Assembly (NCBI GenBank): GCA_037447655.1
Contig: JBBHKE010000565.1
Span: forward strand, 1-64,000
Direction of reading: 5' to 3'
Length of the DNA: 64,000 nucleotides
Source: Zygnema cylindricum
Lineage: Eukaryota; Streptophyta; Zygnematophyceae; Zygnematales; Zygnemataceae
The notes beneath the pieces were generated by a model, which saw only the letters and a program-made list of their open reading frames with translations, made no database searches and had not been told where the DNA came from. Below, piece after piece: positions 1 to 12,370 of this stretch. The translations under genes and the position numbers were made by a program. Position 1 is the first letter of the stretch; each line of letters begins with the position of its first letter.

Positions 1-1884
1 AACCTACCTGAGAAAAGAAAACAACCTCGAAAATGTGTTAACGCAAGTGTTCAAGAAATTTAAAAGGAAAAAAAAAACAAAAATGAGGGCCAAAGTTTGA
101 AGCATAAAATATTAATGCATATCAAAAACAAGATGGCAAAAGTACTAAAATTATAATTTTTTTGAAAGAAGCAAAAGGGAACTGCAAATATGTTCTATGA
201 CTCCTGTCACTCTATAGGTTCAACAAGCCGAGATCTCATCGTACATTTACAAAAAAACAAGATAAATGCAAAGAAACAAAGACAGAAAAACGGAAGCACC
301 TAGTAAAAATAAAATAATAACTCACCAGAATAAAAAATATTAGTATCACAAAAAAAACTATTATTAGTATCAACTCGGGCCGCACTTATTTACCACACAC
401 TTCCAAAAAATAATTAGCAATATATACTATGTTACAGAAAAACATAACAGTAACAAACAAAACAGAAAAACGATTAGGAAGAGAAGCTGATGACTTACTG
501 ATGAAGCTCTTTTCAATTTAGAGAGAACAGCCCTTCCACCAAAGAAAGCCATAACTGAATCTACGGCACAACCAGAAAGATAAAACTACAGAAGAAAACA
601 AGTGAAAACGTAAAAGTTTCTTCTACTGCGTATACAAAATACTTCAGCTGCTTCAGTGGAGAGGACAGAGCACCTGAAAGTGTGTTTCACGTTTAAATAT
701 CTTAATAGTTCAAAAGAATTTTGCTTGGAATGTAGAGTTCAGTACTGTAGCAAAATGATTGAAAACCTCTCTATGTAGAGGCCCAGTTTACCTCTTATTG
801 AAACTGTGAAGATGAGACGGAGATTCACACATGCACGCTGGTACAGTAACTAATAAGTTTTGCAACTCAGACTTGTGCTAGATTGCTTCGATTCACTGCC
901 CGAAAATAGTTTTTGACCATCATATTTGGTCAATTTTTTTGTGAATTTTTAATTTTACCGGGTACGAAAGCGTAGTGACGCCATCGTATAAATTATATAA
1001 GGTGGAATATTGCCACTTGCGCCATTTTTACTTGGCTACCTCAAAGATGACGTAAAAAGACGAGATTCCAATTTCAGACCAGCTTCCCGTGATTGGGCAA
1101 TTTTCAGCATTTGCAAAGCCGACATGAATTAGTAGCAGCTAAGTATAATTCATAGAACGAATACTGTGGAGTTTGCAATGTTCATTCATTTTCGACAACT
1201 ATCAACAATTCCTGTATTTAATTATACTTGGGTATCGAAACACAGTTCTTTTGTCAGTAATGACGTACACGCGGCGCCTTCTAGGTCCCTCGCGCAATAT
1301 ATTCCTGCAATAAATCTACGAGCCGTACTACCACGTGGGAGCTCCGCAGTTTGCAATTTTGCATATGCCGAGAATTGGTGGTGCTGTCGAAACGTAAAAA
1401 TTGTACAACAGAGTTTGCTGACTGGATGCTTGGATTTTTTTTAGTACACTACAATGATTAGATTGTACATTTTGTACGATCATGACAGCATTACTGTACT
1501 GAATCAAGTGACCTGCTGTTTAATCTATTCGGCTGACTGGGGAAGACATGCTTTCCTGTACACGTGCGAATGACCTGCCTACATAGAAGTCCCATGCGCA
1601 TAACACGCACGGATTAAACTAACGATTACTACGTAAAGTGCGCATCAAACGATTTCAGAATTTTTAGAATTCGTACCTTTATTTTGACTTTCAAATTTCA
1701 AAAATTTTAAATATTCAATACCCTAAAAAACTGAAAAGTTCAACGCAAAGCAGCGACCGGCGGAATTTACGGCGTCCCCAACGGCGGCTTCCTTTTGAAG
1801 ACGGAGTGGAGGACATATGAAAATACGCGCGCGCAAATGAAACAAAACGGCTTAAGGAAGCCGCCGTTAAGGAAGCCGCCGTTG
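1..1884. other. Gene-free AT-rich stretch
   Basis: No exon-like segment, RNA gene or clear repeat was recognised on either strand. A 92-codon open frame at 1166-1444 has no recognisable domain and is probably chance. Confidence 0.5.
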
Positions 1885-2128
1885 GAGACGCCATAAATTT
1901 TGTCGCTCGCCGCTCAGAAAAAAATAGGCGTGCGAGACGCCTTAATTCCGCGGCTCGCCGCTCAGAAAAAAATACGCGTGCGAGACGCCTTAAATTCCGC
2001 GGCCCGCCGCTCAGAAAAAAATAGGCGTGCGAGACGCCTTAAATTCCGCGGCTCGCCGCTGAGAAAAAAATACGCGTGCGAGACGCCTTAAATTCCGCGG
2101 CTCGTCGCTCAGATAAAAATACGCGCGC
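1885..2128. repeat. Five-copy 49-bp tandem repeat
   Basis: Five head-to-tail units of 48-49 bp begin at 1885, 1934, 1982, 2031 and 2080. Each starts with GAGACGCC and ends with a run of A followed by TAGGCGTGC or TACGCGTGC. Flanks at 1817-1848 and 2114-2148 share a further motif (ACGCGCGCGCAAATGAA), so the array has a higher-order arrangement. The open frames running through it encode only repeats of the unit. Confidence 0.9.
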
Positions 2129-2916
2129 GCAAATGAAGCAAAAGTGCGGCGTGCGGCGGAATTTACAGCGCCTCCGACGGTTAATGTCCGTACATGTCCG
2201 TATATTTCCGTATGAAATTTACGAATTTTACGAATCAAGCGAATGCTACGTAGTTTTCGTAAAAAAATCCAAATCCGTACGAATTGGACTTCTATGCCTG
2301 CCTATGCTATGTTGAATCACGGCATCGTGGCGCGAGCGAGAAAATTAGAGCATCGGACCTTCTGGCTTTTGTAGTTTTTAAATGTTTTTCTTTTTCATTT
2401 ATTTTTCCCCTTTTCTACCTTGATGATTTTATCCATCGAACATTTTGCAATGAAGTTTCACTTCATTTTAGGAGCCATGAAAATCACACAGCGTGATGCG
2501 CATCGTTACCAGTACTCCAATATCGCGATACATCGATCTTCCAGGACTGTGTGTGTCTTTGGTTCAAAGGTCAAACAAGTAAAGGTTGCAGAAAGATTGT
2601 GTACTATTTAAAATGATATCATTGGCCGACATTTTTTTGCTGTCGGCGCTTTGTACGAAACTGGCATTCCATACGGATCTTGAAAGAAACGTCCAAAACC
2701 TACAGTACTTACCTGTACTTACCTGTACTGTACTGTAGTATCCGTCAGTCGCGGCACGCTAGTCGTATAATTCCATGTCAGTGGCCCATCTGTCGTTTGA
2801 CTCGCAGCAAGACCCTTCTTTCCATGTGAATCTCGGTAAGCGCCTTGTTTCCCGTGGAAATAGTTCAAACTCACATTTTTCTGTAAATTTGTCAGAGGGT
2901 AAATACTAAATACTAA
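2129..2916. other. Gene-free stretch
   Basis: Only low-complexity patches such as repeated TACTTACCTGTAC near 2704-2735 are visible. No gene was recognised. Confidence 0.45.
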
Positions 2917-3842
2917 GGGTGAGTCCCCATGTGTTCAAGTAAGGGTTTTTTTCCGTCGTTTACACAGAAAATGGGACTTCCAACTTGAAAACATTACGCC
3001 ACACGAAAAATGGGCAAAAACTCAAATACATTTTGCGTTATCTAGGAACTTGAAAGAAACGGCGATTTGGAGGTATTATCATCGCGACCCACTTCTAGCT
3101 CATCTTCACACTTGCACTGAAATCAAATCGCGACCTGATTTTTATCAAAATAATACCTTATCGACGAATAGAAAGCCTGGATTGCACGCATCAAAAGTTT
3201 TCAATTTTTTTTTTGCAGTTGGGAGAATACACGAAAAAGAATTGTTTGTCCATTTGTTTATTTTGTCCACGTGTGGGAGTCTACAAATGTCATTTTGTAG
3301 ACATAAGGCGACTGCTTATGTTGTCCACTTGTGGGCGTCTACAAATGTCCGTTGGCGTCGACAATTGTCCCACTATGTCAAGAGCTCGTTGCGGCTTTTA
3401 TCAAAATAATACCCTATCGACGAATAGAAAGCTTGGATTGCACGCGTCCAAAGTTTTCAAATTTTTTTTTGCAGTTGGGAGAATACACGAAAAAAAAATA
3501 TTTGTTCGTTTGCTTATTTTGTCCACGTGTGGGTGTCTGCAAATGTCATTTTTTAGACGTAAGGCGACTGCTTATGTTGTCCACTTGTGGGCGTCTACAA
3601 ATGTCCGTTGGCGTCGAAAATTGTCCCAGTATGTCAAGAGCTCGTTGCGGCGTACAAATGTCCGCGGTTTGTTGGCGTCTACATGTGTCGCAAGTATTGG
3701 CGACGTGTACAATTGCCACATATTCAAAATAATGAACCCGCAAGTAACGATTGACATAGGCACACTTTGAAAAGTACACCGTAAAATTAACGCTAAAATC
3801 CAAAATAACCTTTCAAAATATCGGTTACATAAGGACACGCCC
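2917..3842. mobile_element. Non-autonomous TIR element with TAA target duplication
   Basis: The left end begins GGGTGAGTCCCCATGT. The right end, read on the other strand, begins GGGCGTGTCCTTATGT. Both ends are flanked by TAA (2914-2916 and 3843-3845). The GGG terminus and 3-bp TAA/TTA duplication match the elements at 38251, 44578, 45265 and 54315. A TWA duplication is typical of the PIF/Harbinger superfamily, so that assignment is inferred; no transposase is present. Confidence 0.75.
3141..3650. repeat. 256-bp tandem duplication inside the element
   Basis: Units starting at 3141 and 3397 (TTTATCAAAATAATACC) align along their length to a shared end near GAGCTCGTTGCGG. Both contain repeated TTGTCCAC and GTCTACAAATGTC motifs. 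The overlapping open frames in this region are translations of the duplicated unit, not genes. Confidence 0.85.
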
Positions 3843-5154
3843 TAAATCGTCATTAAAAAGTCTATCCAATATTGAACGGTTCAAATTTCTCAATGACAAA
3901 ACTGGCCCCATCGGATCTGAGCCCTTACAAGCGCCCTCTCAGCCGTTTATCCGGCAAGTCAACTAGTCAAAGTTAAAGATTCCAATACAAGATTACAGTT
4001 TTGTACTTTTGATATTTTTCGTACTTTACAGTACTGTATTTTCCTATCGCTTAGGCCAAATCGGATAATAAATAAATAGCTCATGTCTTCCTATTTAACG
4101 CATCTCGCCTCTCTCCACTTCCTCTCCCTCTCTCGCTCTCCTCCCCCTCGTCATGGCTGCCCGCTGAGGAGCTTCCCTCCATCCCTTCTCGTCTCCCCGT
4201 GTTAGGAGGCCCGTCCAAGACGGCCCCTGGGAGCACAGATGACAATGGGTGAAGGTAATTCGTACTTTTTTGGCGCTACTTGAGGGAGGTCATTTCTGGA
4301 GCGGGTTCGTTTATCTTTGTTTTTGATGGTGCCGCTATTGGGAGTACTGACGTCATACCAGATCAAATGGATCGTTGGTGACGTCATCGCCGGATGTATC
4401 TTGGCAAGCATTGAAGTGCCATAGGTCCGTACTGTACGGATTTTAAAAAAAAAGTACGATTTCGAATAGGTTAATTGTACGTTTCTGGTCTATACAGATT
4501 GGTTATCGACTGCGCGAATGATAGTTTAAGTTTCATATGGTCCAATGCCGTACGGTAAAAGTATAGTACGGTACTTACTACAACTGAACATAACTGAAAT
4601 CTAAAATGAATGACATTGAAATTAATATAAAATAAGACTGAACTCAACTGAACTAAGAATTCCTGAAATTGAATTGTACTGAGTTCAACTGGGTTGAACT
4701 GAACTGAACTGCACTAAACCAAACCAAATTGAATTGAATTGAGTTCAACTAAACTGAACGGATTTCGGTTGAACTGAGTGAAGCTAATGAACGCAAAAAC
4801 ATAGATTAGGACAAAACACAACAAGAGAAAACTGAATCAATTACTCGAGGAATTGATATTCGCACATCTAGAGTTTACCATCAATTACAATGTCAAAATT
4901 TGAAAAAACTAAAAGAAACAAAACTTAAAATTTTCTTGCTTCAAGTCTATTGATAGCTATTTTGGTACAATCCCCTTAACTAAGATGTCGGTTCTTATTT
5001 TGTACTAAAGTAATTTTCTTTCATTTACCATTAGGAGAAAAATAAGCGAATAAAACTAAAATGTAAATAATAAAATATAAAAAAGACACATATGCCAACC
5101 ACATGTATCACTTGAAACAAAGGAATCACCTTCAAAACATTAAAACCCATATAC
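3843..5154. other. Gene-free stretch with degenerate AACTG repeats
   Basis: At 4578-4790 the sequence is a degenerate series of AACTGA/AACTAA pentamer-hexamer repeats. A 69-codon minus-strand frame at 4202-4411 has no recognisable domain. Any N-terminal exons of the sulfate-transporter-like gene should lie here or just downstream, but none could be recognised. Confidence 0.45.
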
Positions 5155-5499
5155 TTTTTTCTCGTTTTCCCTCGTCGTCGCCCACACCCCCGCCCTCTCC
5201 CTCCGCCTCCACTCTCCCTCTCCTCTCCCTCTCTCTCCCTCTCCCTCTCCCTCTCCCTCTCTTTCTCCCTCTCCCTCTCCCTCTCTCTCTCTCCCTCTCC
5301 TTTGCTGTCGCCCTCTCCCACAACCTCCCCTTTTCCCTCTGCCTCCCCTTTTTCTCTCCTCCCCCCCTCTCTTCCTCTCCCTCTCCCTCTCTCTCTCCCT
5401 CTCCCTCTCCCTCTCTCTCTCCCTCTCCCTCTCCCTCTCCTTGTCCTCTCTCTCTCTCCCTCTCCCTCCCCTCTCCCTCTCTCTCCCTCTTTCTCTCTC

Positions 5500-5789
5500 C
5501 TGATTTCTTCTAAAATGGTCAATAAGTAATTAATTGAACAATCGTAAAATATCTCAACTTCCCAGAAAAATTGAAACAAAGTGAAAACGGAGAGAAGTGT
5601 TTCCATGTGCGCAGGATGTCCTCTCTCTTTCTCCCTCTCCCTCCCCGCTCCCTCTCTCTCCCTCTCTCTCTCCGATTTCTTCTAAAATGGTCAATAAGTA
5701 ATTAATTGAACAATCGTAAAATATCTCAACTTCCCAGAGAAATCGAAACAAAGTGAAAACGGAGAGAAGTGTTTCCATGTGCGCAGGAT
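5500..5789 (+). repeat. Tandem copy reaching into an exon acceptor
   Basis: About 119 bp at 5500-5618 (from GATTTCTTCTAAAATGG to GCGCAGGAT) is repeated at 5670-5789. The second copy ends in the splice acceptor and first bases of the transporter exon at 5787. The first copy therefore carries a decoy acceptor with no exon behind it. Confidence 0.85.
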
Positions 5790-5927
5790 TTGGCTTACGC
5801 AAAATTGGCCAACCTCCCTTCTATCCACAGGCTCTGTGAGGATTCCTCTCCCTCTAGTCCCTTCTCTCCCTCCACTCCCTCTTCCTCTACTCCCTCCACT
5901 CCTGCCTCTCCCTCCCGTTCCCGTTCC

Positions 5928-6010
5928 CTCTTCGGATTCCATCTTCTCTCCTCTCATCTATGCTTTATCCGGTCGTCAACTTACATTGTCGTCAATCCCA
6001 TCTCCTATGT
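5928..6010 (+). pseudogene. Degenerate copy of the SPLIYA transporter exon
   Basis: The segment encodes SIFSPLIYALSG and then, after a one-base shift, SSTYIVV. It matches the start of the exon at 7162 (SNFSPLIYAVFGSSRHIVV). It lacks a good acceptor and is frameshifted, so it is a dead tandem exon copy lying in the intron. Confidence 0.7.
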
Positions 6011-7445
6011 ACCATCTTTTTCACTCTCACCTCCTTCCCCCTCCCTCTCCCCCTTCCCCTCCTTTTGAGTTTTGGAGGTATACCTGTCCCCATTCTTTTC
6101 CCCTCCCTCTCTCCCTCCCCCTCCCCTCCCTCTCCCCTCTCCCTCTCCCCCTCTCCTCCCTCTCCCCCTCCTCCCCTCCCTCTCCCCGCCCTCTCCCCCT
6201 CCCTCCCCCCTCCGTCTCCCTCTTCCTCTCCCCTCCCTCTTCCTTCCCTCTCCCCCTCCCCTTCTTCTCCCTCTCCCATCCCTCTCCCTCTCCCCCTTCT
6301 TTTCCCTCTCCCTTTCCTCTCCCTCTCCCCTCCCTCTCCTCTACCCCATTCTTCTTCCCCTCAAACTCTTTTTGAGTTTTGGGGGTATGCCCGTGCCCAT
6401 TCTCTTTTTGAGGACCATTTCCCACCATGGAAAAGAACGGGTTTTTAAGGGTTTTTTACAATTAACATCCAAATGTTGCCTTATAGCAGAAAAAATAATT
6501 TTAATAGATTTCATTAGTAAGAGGACGGTGATGATTTGAGGACAAAGATGACAATGGCTTATTAAATCTTGATGACATATAATCGACATTGTATATGACG
6601 ATAATGAAAGAATGATTTCAATAGCGTATTGAAGGCGATGATTTGAGAGCGAAGATGATGATGACTTATTAAGTAGGTGATGTTATGCTATTTACCTAAG
6701 AGAGGCTATAAGTTATTGTCGTTATGGTTATGGTCACAAGTGGTAAGTAGAGGTACAACACTTGTAAACACTTTGAGTCTTTAGAGGGGGAAGTCTAGTT
6801 GGAAGTATGGACATGAGGTAAGGGAAGACACGAAAATGCGATATTTATGTTTGTTTGGGAAAAACAAAATCGCATACGGGTTTTATAAAAACATCCATGG
6901 AGGGGAAACTTAGTTTTTGGTTGTTTTGTTATTGGTTGGATCTTGCAAGGAAGTCATTCGTATACAATATTGCGATTACTCGCATTTTAAATTTTGTCGT
7001 TGTTTTTTGTTTCTTTTGTCGAAATTGCACGCTTAATATGAAAGATATTATTGCATGTTGTTTCACAATTATACGCATATCATTGCTTCTAGTTTTGATT
7101 GTGAGTTATTTGGAAATACTCAAGGCTATTCTCCCTCTCCATCTCCCTCTCCCCCTTTTAGATTCGAACTTCTCTCCTCTCATCTACGCCGTTTTCGGTT
7201 CGTCACGTCACATTGTTGTCGGTCCAGTCTCCGTGCTTGTGTCTTTAGTGGGAACCATGGCGTCCCAAAAAGTAAATCTTAAAAAAGACGATCCCGAGGG
7301 AAAAATCGATTCGAAAACGAAAAAAATAAAAAGGATTTCGAACGAAGACTACGTGGATTTGGTTCTCTCGGCGACTTTTTTTTCAGGGATTATTCAATTG
7401 GTGCTGGGAATGTTTCGGTGAGAAAACCCTTTTTGATTTTGTAAG

Positions 7446-7680
7446 ATAAACGAAAAATTTAAAAATGATTGTGTTATTCATTTGTTTTTTTTTTTTTATC
7501 GTTTGTTTTTTTGGGTTTTTATTTCTTTGTTTTTTTTTTTTTTTTTTTTTTTTTTTTCTTGTTTTCTTGTTTTTTTTTTTTTGCGTTTTTTTTTTTTTTT
7601 TTTTTAATTTTTCTTTTTTCGGGTGTGTTTGTTTATTGTTTATTATATTTTTGGTCTATTTTTTTTTTTCTGAAGGAGAT
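7446..7680. repeat. T-rich intron tract
   Basis: Near-homopolymeric T runs fill the intron between the transporter exons at 7162-7417 and 8013-8247. The Phe-rich frames here are artefacts of the tract. C/T-rich sequence follows at 7800-8010 and leads straight into the acceptor at 8011-8012. Confidence 0.85.
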
Positions 7681-8804
7681 GAAATAATCGATGTTTTGAC
7701 GTTTACTTTTGGGATCGAGGGTAACCTCTCTCCTTCTCACCCCTCTTTCCCAAAAAAAAAAAAAAAAGTGGAGAAAAATGAGCAGCCTACATCTATTCTA
7801 ACTATTCCCCTCTCCCCCTCCTCCTCCCTGCCCCTCCGCCTCCCTCTCCCCATCCCCTTCTTTGTCTTCTCCTCTCCCTCTCCCTCTCCCACTCTGTCTC
7901 CTTCTCCCCTTCCCCATCCCTCTCCCCTTTCCGCTCCCTCTCCCTCACCCTTTCCGCCTCCCTCCCCCTCTCCTTTCCTCCTCTCCCTCTATCTCCTTCC
8001 TCCCTCTCCCAGATTAGGGTTTATCGTGGACTTTTTGAGCCATCCCTTTTTTTTAGGATTTTTGACCGGAGTCGCTATTACCATCAGTTTGAGGCAATTA
8101 TGGGGTATAACCGGTTGTGTTAATTGGACCCCAAAAACGGATCTTATCAGTATTATTATTATTATTTTGAAATGGTATCGTGATCAGGCAATTTTATCCT
8201 TTCATTTTCCCCTTTCCTCTTCCGCTACCCTTTTTTTCTCGTTTAAGGTGTTTTTTTTGTTTTTTTTTTGTCTTTTTTTGTTTTTTTTTGTTTTGGGGTG
8301 CGTGAGTTTCTTCTCTTAGTTTTCTAAACCTGTCTTTATAAATGGATTTTCGGGCAATTTTTATCTTTTCGGAAAAAAAATTGGATGAGTAAAATTTGAA
8401 ATGAATGGAAGAGGAATTAAAAAGGGGAGTTGAAAAAAGAATTTAAAAAAAGAAGTTATAAAAAGGAAGTTAAAAAGAGTGTGGAATTAAAAGTTAATTA
8501 AAAATGACATAATTTTTTTTGAAATTTATGGAAAAAGAAAGTCTTAACAAAAAAGAAATGAAACAGTAATAGAGAAATGTGAATTGTCCAAACAAAAAAA
8601 TTGAAGTAAGTAAACTGAGATTGAAACTGTGACATGTAAAAAAAAAAATGTAAAAAAGTGTTGCTGAAATTTATTTGTCTAAGTAATGTCACTCGTGGAA
8701 AGTAAACTTTTGGGAAATTGATGACTAAACCCAACCTAAAAATGAACAAAAAGAAAAAGAAAATTTTGTTGACCTTTTAAATTCCTAGGCAACTGAATTT
8801 GAAA

Positions 8805-9260
8805 AAGTATGGCGTTGAAACTGAACTGAAACTGTTACTGAATCCGAAACCGGAACTCGAAACTGAAAATTGGAATCTGGAAACAGAAACTGAAACTAAA
8901 GCTAAAAACTGAAACTGCATCTCCACATACTGAAACTAAAGCTGAAAACTGAAACTGCATCTGCAACTGCAACTGGAACTGGAACTGGAACTGAAACTGA
9001 AACGTAGATACTGAAACTAAAGTTGAAAATTGAAACTGCATCTGCAACTGCCACTGGAAGTGGAACTGAAACGTATACATAGGGATGCAACTGGAACTAA
9101 AACGTAGACATAGGGACTAAAGCTGAAAACTGAAACTGCATCTCCAAATACTGAAACTAAAGCTGAAAACTGAAACTGCATCTGCAACTGCAACTGGAAC
9201 TGGAACTGGAACTGAAACGTAGACATAGGGATGCAATTGGAACTGAAACGTAGAAGGGAT
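8805..9260. repeat. Degenerate hexanucleotide array (CTGAAA/CTGGAA)
   Basis: The region consists of CTGAAA, CTGGAA and CTGCAA hexamers, arranged in larger blocks that restart at ACTGAAACTAAAGCTGAAAA. It lies in the intron between transporter exons 8013-8247 and 9959-10096. Confidence 0.85.
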
Positions 9261-9286
9261 GCACTTCAACTGGCGAGCTCTGGTCA

Positions 9287-9905
9287 TCGGTGTCTCATTC
9301 TTAATATACCTTCAACTTCTCAAATATACAGTAAACACTTTTAACACCATTTCTTTTCTCATTTTTTATATATCTTCAAATTCTCAAATATACAGTAAAC
9401 ACTTTTGACACCATTTTTTTTCCCATCTGTCATCGATAACTCATTTTTAATATACCTTCAACTTCTCAAATATACGGTAAACACTTTTGACACCATTTCT
9501 TTTCCTATTTTACTTTTTTTTGCAACCTTTTTTTTCTCTCTCCGTAAAAAGGTATGCTCTATTCATCGGTGTCTCATTCTTAATATACCTTCAACTTCTC
9601 AAATATACGGTAAAAAATTTTGACACCATTTCTTTTCTCATTTTACTTTTTAGAACAAACTAGAAACTAAAAACCAAAATGGGTATCTTGCTTTTTTACC
9701 TTTTTTTTCTCTCTCCAGAAAAAGGTATGCTTTGGTCATCGGTGTCTCATTCTTAATATACCTTCAACTTCTCAAATATACGGTAAAAACTTTTGACACC
9801 ATTTCTTTTCCCATTTTACTTTTTAGAACAAACTAGAAACTAAAAACCAAAATGGGTAACTTGTTTTTTTACCTTTTATTTCTCTCTCCATAAAAAGGTA
9901 TAATA
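9287..9905. repeat. Intronic tandem array
   Basis: At least five partial or complete units share CTTCAACTTCTCAAATATAC followed by ACACTTTTGACACCATTTC. The longest units (about 170 bp, starting near 9566 and 9738) also share AGAACAAACTAGAAACTAAA. The array lies just upstream of the exon at 9959. Confidence 0.85.
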
Positions 9906-10103
9906 TATCGTGAAATTCTTGACCCAACATTTTCTTGAATCTCTTGTCGATTTTGCAGAGAAAGTATTTCAACAAAAGCATAATTTTATTTTTTTTAAAT
10001 GCCTTTGGACTCCTTACCTGTGTGGTGGTATCCACAATGTGCGTCTACGTGACGAGAGCTGATATCACGAGATCTGATAAACACTGATTTAAAGTTGTAA
10101 CAA

Positions 10104-10105
<2 letters not shown>

Positions 10106-10183
<78 letters not shown>
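10106..10183. repeat. (TC)n microsatellite
   Basis: An uninterrupted TC dinucleotide run of about 39 units, starting nine bases after the donor of the exon ending at 10096 and about 50 bp before the acceptor at 10230-10231. Confidence 0.95.
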
Positions 10184-10187
<4 letters not shown>

Positions 10188-10679
10188 ACTTATTTACCCC
10201 CTTCTCTTTTTTTTTAACATTTTGTCTTTAGGTGGGTCACATCCGAAAAGGTGTTAACCCTTCAAGTTTGAAAAGTATTCGTTTCGACGATTTTTTTGAC
10301 TCCCAAAGAAATAAAATCGGGAATTTTGCAAAAAAAATGTTTAAAATTGCAATTGTTGCCGGGTTGATTGCTCTCACGGTGCGTTTTTATAAATATCTTC
10401 ATTTAATATTTTTTCAAGTTTTTTTTTTTTTTTTTTTAGTGTGTAGTAACATAAATGGGTTCAATGTAAATATTATTTAATGTGGAAAATATGTACAAAA
10501 AGTTACTGTGTCTCAACATGGTAACGCCAGAAAAGGAAAAATATGGTAAAACACAAAAAAATGCCACACTAAATTCGGTAGTGATTGAATGTTGCACCCA
10601 ATGGTGAAGCCCGAAGAATTTAGGTTTTCTCAACACTAAATTTTGTAAAATGTGTTATGAAACAAATATTATTTCTTGT

Positions 10680-11130
10680 TTTCGTTGAGAAACTTTACGT
10701 TGTAAGAAGTTTTACCAAAATTATATTCTTTTTATATTTTAGGGAATCATACTTACATTAGAAAATCTTTTAGTGGAGGAATTGTAATAAAATTAAAGAT
10801 ATTTTACATTGCGAGGAACCATACTAAAATTAGAGAAATTTACATTGTAGGACACTTTCTAAAATTAGACAATTTTTAGTTAAAAATTAGAGAAATTCAA
10901 CTTGTAATGAACTGTATAAAAAAAAAAAAAAAAAAAAAAAAAAACACAAAGGAGGTTTACAAATTCATAAACTGTACCGAGTTAGAGAATTTTTTATCTG
11001 TAAAAAATTCTACTAACATTTGAGAAGTTAGGAATTAGAGAAATTTAACCTTGTAAAAAATTGTATTTTGTTAGAGAACTTCTACATTGTAAAGAATTGT
11101 TCTAAATCAAAGGTATCTACAAAATTTAGT
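10680..11130. repeat. Degenerate ~50-bp intronic repeats
   Basis: Repeated variants of TTAGAGAAATTTACATTGTA followed by a few bases and ACTAAA occur roughly every 45-60 bp, interrupted by an A run at 10920-10943. This is intron sequence of the broken transporter gene. Confidence 0.65.
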
Positions 11131-11221
11131 GTGGGTTATTACTAAATTAACTTAGTACTAATTAATAATTAACCCTTTATAAACTTGCTCCACAGAACAA
11201 CATCGGTGTAAAGAACTCAAA

Positions 11222-11640
11222 TAATATGACTAAAGTTAGTAATACTTACAGTGGATCTAGTTTAATTTTCATAAGGTTCAGTTTAGGGTTTATTAGGGTT
11301 CGGTTTAATTTTCGTAAGATTTGGTTTCATTTTCATAAAAAGGGGCTTTCCTGGGTTTAAAAAGAGGCTATTGCCATCGAAAGAACATTTGCAGCAAGAG
11401 GGAGATATCGTACCGAGGGGAATCAAGAGGTGAACTATGACTAAAATTAGTAATAATTATAGTGGATCTAGTCTAATATTCATAAGGTTCAGTTTAGGGT
11501 TTTTTAGGGTTCGATTTAATTTTCGTAAGATTTGGTTTCATTTTCATAAAAAAGGGTTTTCTTGGTTTAAAAAGAGGCTATTGCCATCGAAAGAACATTT
11601 GCAGCAAGAGGGAGATATCGTACCGAGGGGAATCAAAAAG
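11222..11640 (+). repeat. 210-bp tandem duplication carrying a transporter exon
   Basis: Two adjacent units of 210 bp each carry a 63-nt exon, 11367-11429 and 11577-11639, encoding AIAIERTFAARGRYRTEGNQ plus one residue (E, or K in the second copy). Both have GT donors and the same AG acceptor. The exon is 21 codons in phase 0, so inclusion of either or both keeps the frame. The family motif is EAIAIGRTFA followed by GNQEM. Confidence 0.85.
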
Positions 11641-12370
11641 TGAACTCTTTTTTTTAACTCTTTTTTTTACTTTTAAAATTTATCCTTGTTGATTTTTTTT
11701 TCACTTCTCTACTTTTACAGTTTTTTCTTTTGTCACTGTTTGGTTCACTTTTTGTCTTTTCTTGCTTTTCGTTCCCCTTTTTCTCTTTTTGTTTCATTGT
11801 TTTGCCTCGTTTCTTTCATCTATTATCTTGTTTTCATTCCTTTCCTTCTCTTTAACTATATGTTAATTTGTTTGTCTTTTTTTGTCCATGGTTCTAATGG
11901 AACGCAGTTAACAATTTAGGAAATTTATATTTAGTCTTCTTGTGTTGTTTTCTTGTAATTGGTTTTTTGGTGATTTGTCTTCTACTGTTTTCATTTTAGG
12001 ATTAGTTGATAAGTTTCTTTACAGTTAACAATGTTGGGAAGCGTCTGCTTTATCTTTAAGCATATTTTGTCCTATTGTGCTTTTTTATTTTTTGTGTGAC
12101 ATGTGTTCTTGTAATGAGTCTTTTGGTGTTTTATCTTCTTGTGTTTGTCCTCTTTTGTTTTTCCTTCATGTGATTCGTGGTCTTGCGATTCGCTTCTATG
12201 TGATTTGTCTTTATGTTTTGTCTTTTTCTCAATTGTGTTTTTGCCATTTGGCTTTCAATGATTTCTGTCATGTGATTGGTCTTTAGTGATCTGTATTTTG
12301 TGATTTGTCTTTTAATGATCTGTATTTTTGATTTGTCTTTTAGTGGTCTGTGCTATGTGGGTTGTCTTTT
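11641..12370. other. T-rich intron
   Basis: Low-complexity T-rich sequence between transporter exons, with repeated TGTCTTTTAGTG-like motifs at 12290-12375. No gene was seen. Confidence 0.5.

Larger units (their letters stand above)
5155..6360. repeat. Polypyrimidine (CCCTCT)n tracts
   Basis: Long C/T-only stretches on the plus strand lie at 5166-5500, 5620-5670, 5850-5935 and 6035-6355. They give spurious Ser/Pro/Leu-rich frames on plus and Arg/Gly/Glu-rich frames on minus. They sit between exons of the sulfate-transporter-like gene, always with pyrimidines on that gene's sense strand. Confidence 0.9.

Noticed and set aside
5031-6589. Overlapping Arg/Glu-rich and Ser/Leu/Pro-rich frames
   Set aside because: These are low-complexity shadows of polypyrimidine tracts. 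The only genuine coding signal here is the short transporter exon at 5787-5835 and a dead exon copy at 5928-6010.
8835-9226. Gln/Phe/Ser-repeat frames on the minus strand
   Set aside because: They are produced by the CTGAAA/CTGGAA hexamer array; several frames are open and none has a domain.
9287-9905. Possible CRISPR-like array of regularly repeated units
   Set aside because: Units are long, unevenly spaced and AT-rich within a eukaryotic intron, without short identical repeats and unique spacers.
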